64,000 nt of DNA from positions 3,348,001 to 3,412,000 of the forward strand of contig NZ_CP061170.1 of the NCBI RefSeq assembly GCF_011751745.2, given 5' to 3'. Shown piece by piece: positions 42,113 through 49,931 of this stretch. A program made the position numbers and the translations under genes. The stretch is from Paramicrobacterium fandaimingii. Its GTDB lineage: Bacteria > Actinomycetota > Actinomycetes > Actinomycetales > Microbacteriaceae. Positions within the stretch are counted from its first letter, which is position 1. Every line of letters starts with the position of its first letter. The notes under the pieces were generated by a model, which worked only from the letters and a program-made list of their open reading frames with translations, was not told where the DNA came from and ran no database searches.

Positions 42113-43195
42113 CTACTCCTTTGTATTGCAGACATCAGACTGCGCACCGGGAGATCGAGGCGAATTCAGACGCCGATTACGCTCTTGTGCACTCAAGTAA
42201 TCGCTGAGCAATTGCCACGGCTCGTCATCATCCGCAGAGTCAGTTCTCGGGCACAAGACTGTTGTCGCGGTCACCGCACTCTGCAGATGCGCGAACCTGG
42301 TTCCACGCTGCCTCGCGAGTGCGAGATACTGCGCGAGCCCAAACCACACGTCGTCTTCCAAATACCGGTACCTCAGGGTTGTCGGTGCCGCGGACCCAGC
42401 GAATCCAGAGAACGTCTGCAAGCTCTCAAGGAGAGTATCCCCACGCATTCCCTCCGCTGCGTAGTACCGCAGCATCCATTCATGAAGAGTGAAGGGGTCA
42501 CCTCCCAGCGATCTGACTAGTTCCAGTCGTTCCCCATCGATCGCTTCCATGTACCGCGCCGCTGCTGGCGACAGACCCTCCCTATAGAAGAGGAACGGCT
42601 CGCCGTTGTCGATCCGCGCCGCGTTTAGCAGTACGACCGCGGGGTGGATCATATGGTTGGCGTTCGAGAGCGTGGTCGTGACGAGGTCGCTCGACGCTAG
42701 GTTCGGGAAATACCACCCGAATGCCTCGTGCAGTGCGCGCGTCGCAGTCGGCGTCACAGAGGCGAGAGGAAGATCGCGTTTGACAGCTCCCAGGCGGAAC
42801 TTATTCCCTGCCGCGTCTCGTCGACCGCCAGCGATGAACGCCGTCACCTCGGCGGAATCGGGGGCCGTCAGACCCCACTCGTTGAACCAGGCTCGCACAC
42901 GCAACACCCCAGCGAAGCCACCCGGGGCCAGCAAGAGGTTCATACCCGCAATCTGCTGACGATGGGCATAGAGCACCTCCTTGAGCTTCGTGCTGTCAGA
43001 GATGACAACGAAATGCGTTGTCCCGGGAAGAAGCCCGTGGCGCAGCCGAACGGGCTCGGCGAGGTTATCGACGCCCATTCCCGGTAGATCCTCGTGCGAC
43101 AATGCTGACGAGAGGACGCCGACCTCTTCGCCGGTGTTCGCCGATGCGTAGACGGCGGCAGGGAGGGCTTGTGGGCCCCCGATGACAGACAGCAC
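42113..43195 (-). CDS. Octopine/nopaline dehydrogenase-like protein
   Basis: The 360-residue protein fits the opine dehydrogenase family in its C-terminal helical domain: TLSNANHMIHPAVVLLNAARI holds the conserved Asn and His, and DDVWFGLAQYLALARQRG follows. The N-terminal Rossmann domain is present but its glycine motif reads VIGGPQALPAA, lacking the second Gly of GxGxxG. The GTG at 43195 has AAGGAG 9 nt upstream. It is the last gene of an operon with an FAD oxidase, an ABC amino-acid importer and a GntR regulator. It may reverse or make opines, i.e. conjugates of an amino acid and a keto acid. Confidence 0.78.
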   Translation of the reverse strand: MLSVIGGPQALPAAVYASANTGEEVGVLSSALSHEDLPGMGVDNLAEPVRLRHGLLPGTTHFVVISDSTKLKEVLYAHRQQIAGMNLLLAPGGFAGVLRVRAWFNEWGLTAPDSAEVTAFIAGGRRDAAGNKFRLGAVKRDLPLASVTPTATRALHEAFGWYFPNLASSDLVTTTLSNANHMIHPAVVLLNAARIDNGEPFLFYREGLSPAAARYMEAIDGERLELVRSLGGDPFTLHEWMLRYYAAEGMRGDTLLESLQTFSGFAGSAAPTTLRYRYLEDDVWFGLAQYLALARQRGTRFAHLQSAVTATTVLCPRTDSADDDEPWQLLSDYLSAQERNRRLNSPRSPGAQSDVCNTKE

Positions 43196-43257
43196 AGTGC
43201 TGCTCCTTTCAACATTGATGAGAACGACAGAAGCGCAAGAGTTCCGCGCGTCGGCTA

Positions 43258-44412
43258 CTACGCCGCGATGAACCGGGACAACCCGAACGATTCGAGCGAG
43301 GCGTGGCGATCTCCGTCGAGCACCTCGCCGGAGATCGCATCGGCCAGGTGGGCAGAGAGCGTGACGCCGCTGTGAGTGGCAACCGCGTACACGGAGCGGT
43401 TCTCATCTACCCAGTCGGCGATCGTGAGGCCATCGTCGGGCAGAACTCGGGTTCCGAGCAACACCGACTCGGTCGTGGTCTGGTTGAGAGCAGGGTACAG
43501 TTCGCGAGCACGATCGAGAAGAAGCGCGGGAACCGTCCAGATCCCCGGGTCGGACATCTCCCATTTTCCACCCGTGGGGTTGTCAGCGAACGTGATCCCG
43601 CCGTTTCGCGCTGGACGGAGCGCGATCCCCTCGGAACGAATCAGGTGCCGGATGCCGGAATCGACCATGCTCGTCGTGCTGATGATACCCACCTTCGGGT
43701 GACCGGTTCCGCCCGGACCGACGTCTCCGACTGGGTCAATCGTCGGGAACTCAATGCCCTCGTTCGCGAGGATACGCCGGGTGCCATTTCCGGCGGCTAG
43801 TATCACGACGTCGGCTTCGTGCTCGTGTGTTCCCCCATCTGCCGAAGTGGTCGTGACGTGGCGCTCCCTCAGCCGCGTGACAGTCTGGTAGGGGAAGAAC
43901 TCTGCGCCGCGCTCCACAGCACGGTCGAGAAGACTCACGCACATGGTCTGCACGTCGATCCATCCCTCTTGAGCGTAAAGCGCGCCGCCGCAGACCTTCG
44001 CCGAGTTGAGATTCGGCTCGACATCCGCGACGTCCGAACCGCTCAGTAAGCGAGCCTGGTAACCTTCCGCACAAAGCCTAGAGACCTGAGCCTCGATCGC
44101 GTTCATCCCCTCGTCTGAGTGGGCCACCTGGACGGTCCCTGTCTGATGGAACCAGCGCGCTCCGTTGCGCGGCAAAGAACGGTCCACCCGCTCATGCGCA
44201 CGCAGCCCCAGGTAGTTGAGCTCGTAGTATTCTGCTGGCGTCTTGCTGTTCGCGTTGACCCACGCGAACGTGGCTGAGCTCGTTCCTGATCCTGGAGCCG
44301 CAGCGTCGATCACGGTGACCGATGCCCCTCGCCGAGTCAGCTCGTCGGCCAGGCTGCATCCGATGACGCCGGCTCCGACGACAATGATTCTCTGATTCAC
44401 GATTGAATTCAC
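43258..44412 (-). CDS. FAD-dependent D-amino-acid/opine-oxidase-type (DAO) enzyme
   Basis: The 384-residue flavoprotein begins IIVVGAGVIGCSLADELTRRG (GxGxxG, DAO family). It also has FAWVNANSKTPAEYYELN, EGWIDVQTMCVSLLDRA, VVILAAGNGTRR and the C-terminal VYAVATHSGVTLSAHLAD that closes the FAD site. A GTG start at 44412 precedes by four codons a second GTG. DAO enzymes include D-amino-acid, glycine and opine oxidases. In an operon with an opine-dehydrogenase-like gene and an importer, oxidative cleavage of an imported secondary amine is likely. Confidence 0.85.
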   Translation of the reverse strand: MNSIVNQRIIVVGAGVIGCSLADELTRRGASVTVIDAAAPGSGTSSATFAWVNANSKTPAEYYELNYLGLRAHERVDRSLPRNGARWFHQTGTVQVAHSDEGMNAIEAQVSRLCAEGYQARLLSGSDVADVEPNLNSAKVCGGALYAQEGWIDVQTMCVSLLDRAVERGAEFFPYQTVTRLRERHVTTTSADGGTHEHEADVVILAAGNGTRRILANEGIEFPTIDPVGDVGPGGTGHPKVGIISTTSMVDSGIRHLIRSEGIALRPARNGGITFADNPTGGKWEMSDPGIWTVPALLLDRARELYPALNQTTTESVLLGTRVLPDDGLTIADWVDENRSVYAVATHSGVTLSAHLADAISGEVLDGDRHASLESFGLSRFIAA

Positions 44413-44421
44413 TTTCTCGAG

Positions 44422-45204
44422 CTAGCTAATCCCGACGGATGCGAAGAACTTCTGCGCTCGCGCCGCTGCGGGGTTATGAATGACGTCACGCGGGGCACCA
44501 CGCTCGATGATGCGGCCAGCATCCATCATGATGACTTCGTCCGCGACTTCTTCTGCAAAGCGCATCTCATGCGTCACGATGAGCATGGTCGCGCCTTCCT
44601 CCGCGAGACCGCGCATCACGGCGAGCACCTCATTCACCAGTTCCGGATCAAGCGCGCTCGTGGGTTCGTCGAACAGGAGCAGTTTGGGCTCCATCGCCAG
44701 GGCGCGCGCTATAGCAACGCGCTGCTGCTGACCACCAGAAAGCTCGTTGGGGTAGTGGTCCTTCCGATCGAGCAAACCCACCTGCGCAAGCACACGAGCA
44801 CCCGTCGCCTCCGCAGCCTTTCGCTTAACTCCCTTGACCAGCATCGGTGCGATCGTGACGTTCTCGAGTGCCGTATAGTTCGGAAACAGGTTGAAGTGCT
44901 GAAACACCATCCCGAAATTCAGAGTCTGACGCCGAGCCACCGACGCCGACACCGGAACGCGGTGACCGTCGCGCACCTGATGGCCGATCATCTCACCGTC
45001 GAAGTAGACCGCCCCACCGTCGATGCTCTCGAGCATGTTCACAGTGCGCAGCAGTGTGCTCTTGCCCGAGCCCGATGGACCGACGATGCACGTCACAGTT
45101 CCCTGATTGATCTCGAGGCTGACCTCATCGACGGCTCGAAGATCGCCAAAGTGCTTGCTCACGTTAACGAGCCGCAGCAGAGAAGTTATCGCTTCGGTTG
45201 TCAT
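44422..45204 (-). CDS. Amino-acid ABC transporter ATP-binding protein
   Basis: The 260-residue ATPase has Walker [10 protein letters not shown], the Q-loop FGMVFQHFNLFPN, signature [12 protein letters not shown] and Walker [18 protein letters not shown]-loop THEM follows. It matches the GlnQ/HisP/OccP group. The start at 45204 overlaps the permease stop by ATGA, and the stop lies 10 bp before the FAD-oxidase start. It energises the importer made of the permease at 45201 and the binding protein at 46159. Confidence 0.92.
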   Translation of the reverse strand: MTTEAITSLLRLVNVSKHFGDLRAVDEVSLEINQGTVTCIVGPSGSGKSTLLRTVNMLESIDGGAVYFDGEMIGHQVRDGHRVPVSASVARRQTLNFGMVFQHFNLFPNYTALENVTIAPMLVKGVKRKAAEATGARVLAQVGLLDRKDHYPNELSGGQQQRVAIARALAMEPKLLLFDEPTSALDPELVNEVLAVMRGLAEEGATMLIVTHEMRFAEEVADEVIMMDAGRIIERGAPRDVIHNPAAARAQKFFASVGIS

Positions 45205-46157
45205 TTTCTTGCTCCCGTCAACGATCCGGATGCTGTGGGGACCTCTCCCGTTTTGGGGGCGACCTTGCGTCGTGCGAAACCTCGGCCAAATCTCTTCTCA
45301 AGCCGCGACTGCCCGAACATCGCGATACTCGTCAGCACGAGGTACCAGATGACGGCCACCATCAGTAACGGGATCGTCTCGAAGTTGCGTGCGTAGATCG
45401 TCTGTACCGTCGTAAGGAGCTCTGCATAACCGATGACCGAAACCAGCGACGTGTTCTTGAAGATGGTGATGACCTCGTTCGCGAGCGATGGTGTAATCAC
45501 CCGAATGAGCTGCGGACCGAGAATCTTCTGGTAGGCCCTGATCGGTGCGATGCCCAGAGACCTGCATGCCTCGAACTGCCCAGCCGGGAGAGACAGGACG
45601 CCGCCGCGAAAGATCTCGGCCGCGTATGCACCAAGGTAGATCGCCAGCCCGATGACGGCGGCGCTGAAACGACTGATCACCTGGTTCGTCGGTACCTCTG
45701 CGATGCTGAAAAGGAAGGGAACGCCGAGGTTCAGCGTCGGGACGAGCGCCCCGAAGAAGAACACGACGAGGAGCATGACCAACGGGGGCATCGCTCGCAT
45801 CACCCAGATGTACAGCACCGCAGCCGTCCGGAGAACGATATACGGCGAGAGCCGGCACCATGCCGTGAAGACACCGATGATGAGCCCCAAGACCGTGGTG
45901 AGAACGGTCAGGCTGATCGTATTCAGCAGCCCTTCGATGATGACCTTGCTGAAGAGGTAGGAAAATATCGTCTCCCACTTCCAGTTCTCGTTGAATACGA
46001 AAAATTGAACTAGAACGAGTAGTAGGTAGGCGCCGAGCACGTACGTCACCCACTGTCCGACGCCCACACGGGCGCGGATTGGAAGGCTCGCCGTGTACTC
46101 GGCATCCTGTACCGTGGTCGACTTGATCTCGCGCTTTCTACGTCGAATCTGTGACAT
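45201..46157 (-). CDS. Amino-acid ABC transporter permease
   Basis: The 318-residue HisM/GlnP-type permease has a longer-than-usual basic N-terminus (about 30 residues), then WVTYVLGAYLLLVLVQFFVF, LLNTISLTVLTTVLGLIIGV and the loop GQFEACRSLGIAPIRAYQKI. The ATG at 46157 is preceded by GAGGGC and starts one base after the SBP stop; the longer frame to 46262 overlaps the SBP gene and is rejected. A single permease gene is present, so it probably acts as a homodimer. A C-terminal basic tail follows the last helix. Confidence 0.88.
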   Translation of the reverse strand: MSQIRRRKREIKSTTVQDAEYTASLPIRARVGVGQWVTYVLGAYLLLVLVQFFVFNENWKWETIFSYLFSKVIIEGLLNTISLTVLTTVLGLIIGVFTAWCRLSPYIVLRTAAVLYIWVMRAMPPLVMLLVVFFFGALVPTLNLGVPFLFSIAEVPTNQVISRFSAAVIGLAIYLGAYAAEIFRGGVLSLPAGQFEACRSLGIAPIRAYQKILGPQLIRVITPSLANEVITIFKNTSLVSVIGYAELLTTVQTIYARNFETIPLLMVAVIWYLVLTSIAMFGQSRLEKRFGRGFARRKVAPKTGEVPTASGSLTGARK

Positions 46158-46158
46158 G

Positions 46159-47070
46159 TTAGCCCTCGCCGATACTGTTCTTGCTGTTGATGTCCATCGT
46201 CGGCACGCCGAAGTCGGAAAGACCCCACTGATCGAGGAGCTTGTCGTACACGCCGTTGTCAACGAGTTTCAGGAGTGCTGCGCGCAGAGCATCCCGGAAC
46301 TCGGCGTTGTCTTTATGAACGCCGATCCCGACGACGCTGTCTTGCTCGGTGTAGATCAGCTTGAACATGTCAGAGTCCGTGCGCACGTTGTAAGCCATGG
46401 GCGGAAGATCGCCCCAGAACCCGTCGGCCTCACCGCTCTTGACGGACAACACTCCGGCACCGCCATCCTGATATGCGTTTATCTTGATGGGCGGCTCACC
46501 CGCAGCCGAGCACTCCTTGTTCGCTGCCTCGAGGTTCCCCTGCTGAGACGTCCCGCGGGTATAGCCGATACTCAGTCCGCACAGGTCAGCGGGCTCAACC
46601 TCATCTTTCTCGAAGTCCTTCGGAGCGATGATCGCCGTGCCGTTCTGCAAATAGTCGATGAAGTCGATGTGCGCCTGCCGTTCGACATAGTCACCCACCG
46701 AGGCGATAACGTCATATCGCTTTGATTCCAGACCAGGAACAAGAGCGTCGAAAGTTACCTCTTTGAACGAGACATCAATCCCGAGGACACGCGCCGCCGC
46801 GCGCAGCAACTCCGGATTTAGTCCCGTGATGTCGCCGGAGTCGTCGACGAACTTCACCGGTGGAATGTTCGCGTTGATGGCCGCGGTAAAGCCCTCATCC
46901 TTGTACGAATCGGGCAGCATTGCCGCGATCTCGTCGTCTTTCTCGACGGTCGTCACGACATCCTGGCTCCCAGACTGCTGCTCCGTATCGTCGAGCTCGG
47001 GGTTCGCGCATGCGGTCAGCCCCATCAGGACTGCCGCTGCAGAGAGGGCAATTGCCAATGATCGCTTCAT
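46159..47070 (-). CDS. Amino-acid ABC transporter substrate-binding lipoprotein
   Basis: The 303-residue precursor has a lipobox LTAC (Cys around residue 21) and the family 3 domain: NANIPPVKFVDDSGDITGLNPELLRAAARVLG, GLSIGYTRGTSQQGN, YQDGGAGVLSVKSGEADGF and EFRDALRAALLKLVDNG. AGGAGG lies 8 nt upstream of the ATG at 47070, so longer in-frame starts are rejected. The family 3 fold with this type of operon fits octopine/nopaline/opine-type (OccT/NocT) or polar-amino-acid binding proteins. The opine option rests on gene context. Confidence 0.88.
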   Translation of the reverse strand: MKRSLAIALSAAAVLMGLTACANPELDDTEQQSGSQDVVTTVEKDDEIAAMLPDSYKDEGFTAAINANIPPVKFVDDSGDITGLNPELLRAAARVLGIDVSFKEVTFDALVPGLESKRYDVIASVGDYVERQAHIDFIDYLQNGTAIIAPKDFEKDEVEPADLCGLSIGYTRGTSQQGNLEAANKECSAAGEPPIKINAYQDGGAGVLSVKSGEADGFWGDLPPMAYNVRTDSDMFKLIYTEQDSVVGIGVHKDNAEFRDALRAALLKLVDNGVYDKLLDQWGLSDFGVPTMDINSKNSIGEG

Positions 47071-47180
47071 TGCGATACCTCCTGTGTTGTGTGGTTGGTG
47101 CATCGAGATGATGCGGTAATGTGCTGCGGTTCGGTCACGGTGGTGTCGACCGGTGATCTTTCGTCGTATCTGAACGTTTG

Positions 47181-47891
47181 TCAGCCTTGGTCTGTGTACT
47201 CCAAATAGAGGTCGATGAAACCGGGACGTAGGTAGTAGGCGGTTGATTCGGCGATCTGTCCGTTTGGCTGCCACATGTGCCGACGCCGACGCAAGATCGC
47301 AGCCCCCGGCTCGATCCCCAGAAGCTCGGCGTGTGTTTTCTCGAGAAGCAACGCGTCGAAGTACATGCGGGATCGAGCGACGGAGACCCCAATAGCGGCG
47401 AAATGCTCGAGGACGGCGAAGGTCTCCAGATTCTCACTCAGCAGCTGCGGTGAGAGATGGAACGGTACGGCGGCGACCTCCACGACAGCCGGGGTCTCAT
47501 CAAGGTCGTGTCTGACGCGAACCAATTGAATGACTGGTTCGTCTTCGTCGATGCCGGGAAGTTCCACCTCAGCTGCATGCGCTGGCACGACCTCGGCAGA
47601 TACAACAGAGAGCCGACCGGGAATTCCCGCGCTTCCCACCTTTGGACCGACGGAACGCAGCAGGTTCACCTGGCGGGCCCCCTCGGCCACGTGAGTTCCG
47701 AGTCGTTTGTGCCGCACAACCAGACCGGCCTGGGCAAGATCATTCAGCGCTCGTTGCGCAACTGACCTGCTCACTCCATGCGCCGACTGCAACTCTGCTT
47801 CCGTAGGAACTTTCGACCCGGGAACGAGATCACCCGACTGAATCCGTTCCTCAATTTCGGTTCGGATCTTCTGGTATAGCGGCATTGACAT
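47181..47891 (-). CDS. GntR family regulator, HutC/UTRA subfamily
   Basis: The 236-residue protein has a GntR winged helix at about residues 10-75 (VPTEAELQSAHGVSRSVAQRALNDLAQAGL) and a UTRA domain (FHLSPQLLSENLETFAVLEHF, ILRRRRHMWQPNGQIAESTA). The ATG at 47891 is taken; an in-frame start at 47906 or at the second Met is possible. It is the first gene of the importer/opine-type operon. Two TGACC-containing dyads 20 bp apart lie just upstream at 47896-47925. Autoregulation and repression of the operon until an amino-acid-like ligand binds is inferred. Confidence 0.87.
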   Translation of the reverse strand: MSMPLYQKIRTEIEERIQSGDLVPGSKVPTEAELQSAHGVSRSVAQRALNDLAQAGLVVRHKRLGTHVAEGARQVNLLRSVGPKVGSAGIPGRLSVVSAEVVPAHAAEVELPGIDEDEPVIQLVRVRHDLDETPAVVEVAAVPFHLSPQLLSENLETFAVLEHFAAIGVSVARSRMYFDALLLEKTHAELLGIEPGAAILRRRRHMWQPNGQIAESTAYYLRPGFIDLYLEYTDQG

Positions 47892-47895
47892 GCAA

Positions 47896-47925
47896 TGACC
47901 GTACAATTAAATAAATGACCGGTCA
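47896..47925. promoter_or_regulatory. Tandem GntR operators upstream of the opine-type operon
   Basis: TGACCGTACA (47896-47905) and the perfect palindrome TGACCGGTCA (47916-47925) share the context AATGACCG..CAAT and are spaced 20 bp centre to centre, about two helical turns. The first overlaps the 5' end of the GntR frame region. They suit cooperative binding by the GntR dimer. Confidence 0.6.
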
Positions 47926-47985
47926 ATAGTATTGGATGATCTTTTTGAGTTTTTATCAGGGTGCAGCGCCATCGGCTCCGTGGAC

Positions 47986-49092
47986 TCACGCTCCCATCAG
48001 TTCGGTGCCCATCTCCAACGTCTCCGCGACGTCGCGGTTGACCAGTCGCCCTTCGCGCACATTCACACCGCGAGCCAGCGAATGATCATTCTGCGCAGCT
48101 ACTTCCCATCCGTTGTCCGCGATGTTGACGATATAAGGGAGCGTGACATTTGTAAGTGCACTGGTCGACGTTGCCGGTACCGCCCCGGGAATGTTCGCGA
48201 CGCAGTAGTAAAGCGAGTTGTGCACAGAGAAAGTCGGGTCCTCGTGCGTCGTGGGGTGCGATCTCTCGAAGCATCCTCCTTGGTCAATCGCAATATCGAC
48301 CAGCACCGAACCCTTGCGCATGCCCGCCACCATCTCCTCTGTGACGAGCTTCGGTGCCGCGGCGCCGGGGACGAGCACCGAACCGATGACCAGGTCGGCA
48401 TCAGACACTTGCTCGGCAATCGCCAATCGCGAAGAATGCCGCGTCTGAATTTGAGAGCCAAACTGAGCTTCGAGCTGCCGCAGGCGCGGAAGGGAGAGGT
48501 CTATGACCGTCACGCGCGCACCGAGCCCTATAGCGTTGCGCACCGCGTGCTCCCCGGCGACTCCGCCGCCGATCACGACGACATGCGCGCGTGGTGTTCC
48601 CGGAATACCGCCGAGCAGCATCCCCCGACCACCGCTCGGCGCGGTGAGCTGGTACGAACCCATGGTGACAGAAAGACGCCCTGCCACCTCGCTCATCGGT
48701 GCGAGGAGGGGCAACGACCCGTCGTCTCGCTGGACGGTCTCATACGCGATCGCGGTGGTTCCCGCATCGATGAGCGCTTTCGTGCATGCCCGGGATGCAG
48801 CGAGGTGCAGGTATGTGAACAAAACCTGTCCCGACCGCATCCTGCTGTATTCCGGTTCGATGGGCTCCTTGACTTTCAGCAACAGGTCGCCGCGCGCCCA
48901 TGTTTCGTCAGCGTTCTCGGCGATGTGCGCCCCGGCAGCGGCGAAATCTTCATCGCGGATGCCCGAACCTTCACCCGCGCTCGACTGCACCCATACATCG
49001 TGACCGTGGCGCACGAGGGTATCGACGCCAGCGGGAGTGATCGCCACGCGGCCTTCGTTGTTCTTGATCTCGGTAGGAATACCGATTCTCAT
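47986..49092 (-). CDS. ald: Alanine dehydrogenase
   Basis: The 368-residue protein matches alanine dehydrogenase throughout, with MRIGIPTEIKNNEGRVAITP at the start. It also has LLLKVKEPIEPEY, FTYLHLAAS (catalytic His), VVVIGGGVAGEHAVRNAIGLGA (NAD site) and DQGGCFERSHPTTHEDP. It reversibly oxidises L-alanine to pyruvate and ammonia. The ATG at 49092 is preferred because AGGAGG lies at correct spacing; an ATG three bases earlier is also possible. Divergent from an Lrp/AsnC regulator, as in the AldR-ald arrangement of other actinobacteria. It may also recycle alanine liberated from opines of the neighbouring operon. Confidence 0.93.
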   Translation of the reverse strand: MRIGIPTEIKNNEGRVAITPAGVDTLVRHGHDVWVQSSAGEGSGIRDEDFAAAGAHIAENADETWARGDLLLKVKEPIEPEYSRMRSGQVLFTYLHLAASRACTKALIDAGTTAIAYETVQRDDGSLPLLAPMSEVAGRLSVTMGSYQLTAPSGGRGMLLGGIPGTPRAHVVVIGGGVAGEHAVRNAIGLGARVTVIDLSLPRLRQLEAQFGSQIQTRHSSRLAIAEQVSDADLVIGSVLVPGAAAPKLVTEEMVAGMRKGSVLVDIAIDQGGCFERSHPTTHEDPTFSVHNSLYYCVANIPGAVPATSTSALTNVTLPYIVNIADNGWEVAAQNDHSLARGVNVREGRLVNRDVAETLEMGTELMGA

Positions 49093-49162
49093 CATGCCTC
49101 CTCTTCTCGTTCCACCATCCTGAAAGATGTTCGGGGCGCAGTATTGGTGAGCGAATCTCTGC

Positions 49163-49193
49163 TTGACGGAATCTTGGTATCGGAAGATATATT
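49163..49193 (+). promoter_or_regulatory. Promoter of the Lrp/AsnC gene with possible Lrp-site dyad
   Basis: TTGACG (49163-49168) and GATATA (49186-49191) are spaced 17 bp, a good sigma-70 match, about 37 bp before the start codon at 49229. Within it, ATCTT-N8-AAGAT (49171-49188) forms a dyad that could be the AldR-like binding site shared with the ald promoter. Confidence 0.5.
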
Positions 49194-49228
49194 CGACGTG
49201 GCCCACTTCACGGGCGGAAGGACCGCAG

Positions 49229-49708
49229 ATGTTTCACGCAACTGACGAGCTCGATGAGGTCGATCTGGCACTGCTCTCAGTGCTCAGGGCCAACGCGCGC
49301 GCGACGAACCGACAACTCGCAATTGCTGCGGGAATCGCGGAGTCGACATCGCATGCGAGGGTGCAGCGGCTCGAGGAACGCGGAGTTATCGCGGGCTACG
49401 AGGCGGTGGTGCGCCAGCGCGAACTCGGTGCGGGCCTGCAGGCCATCATCGGGGTGACGCTTCGTCCCGGCGCGCGACAGGCGAGCATTACCGGGTTCTC
49501 GACGAAGGTGCGAGCACTTCCCGAGGTCACGCAGATGTTCTTTCTTGGGAGCAGCGAGGACTTTCTCGTCCACGTCGCGGTTGGCGACTCGAGTGCTCTG
49601 CGGACATTCGTCGTCGAGAACCTATCGGGGAATCCGACTGTCGCCTCGACGCGCACAAGCATCATCATCGAGTACAACCGAAACACCTCGACGGCATCGT
49701 TCGGCTGA
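49229..49708 (+). CDS. Lrp/AsnC family transcriptional regulator (AldR-like)
   Basis: The 159-residue protein has the Lrp HTH (LDEVDLALLSVLRANARATN, QLAIAAGIAESTSHARVQRLEERGVI) and an RAM ligand domain (AIIGVTLRPGARQ, ALPEVTQMFFLGSSEDFLVHVAVG). The ATG at 49229 with GGAAGGACCGCAG upstream is the start. It is divergent from alanine dehydrogenase, so it is likely an alanine-responsive regulator of ald. Downstream is a pseudogenic aldolase fragment. Confidence 0.9.
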   Translation: MFHATDELDEVDLALLSVLRANARATNRQLAIAAGIAESTSHARVQRLEERGVIAGYEAVVRQRELGAGLQAIIGVTLRPGARQASITGFSTKVRALPEVTQMFFLGSSEDFLVHVAVGDSSALRTFVVENLSGNPTVASTRTSIIIEYNRNTSTASFG

Positions 49709-49788
49709 TGTCCTGAGTGCTCTCGCAAAGCCGCAGCTTCTCAACAAGTGAACAACAACACTGTGAATGCCTCCACTATCTCAAGTGT

Positions 49789-49899
49789 CTTCCTCGCCGA
49801 CCGTGCCGTCTGGGCGTCCGTGCTCGGAGCAGATAACGTCGATGACGAGCTTCGCGCAACATCCATTTCGCGTCTCGAGCGACTCGCGACGATCGTCGA
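49789..49899 (+). repeat. 111-bp near-copy of the 3' part of the aldolase gene
   Basis: This segment matches 41238-41348, inside the LacD/YihT-like aldolase gene, with 108 of 111 bases identical by eye (differences at 49797, 49816 and 49878). The reading frame is the same and continues for some codons upstream from the in-frame GTG at 49748, but the rest of the aldolase is missing. It is a duplicated gene fragment in the space between Lrp and LysR genes, not a functional aldolase. It could have arisen by recombination or as the relic of a second aldolase copy. Confidence 0.85.
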
Positions 49900-49931
49900 T
49901 CGTCGGTCGCCGATCGGCACCGTCATCAGCG

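Noticed and set aside
47932..49245. 437-codon plus-strand frame under alanine dehydrogenase
   Set aside because: Shadow of ald; the alanine dehydrogenase motifs on the minus strand are complete.
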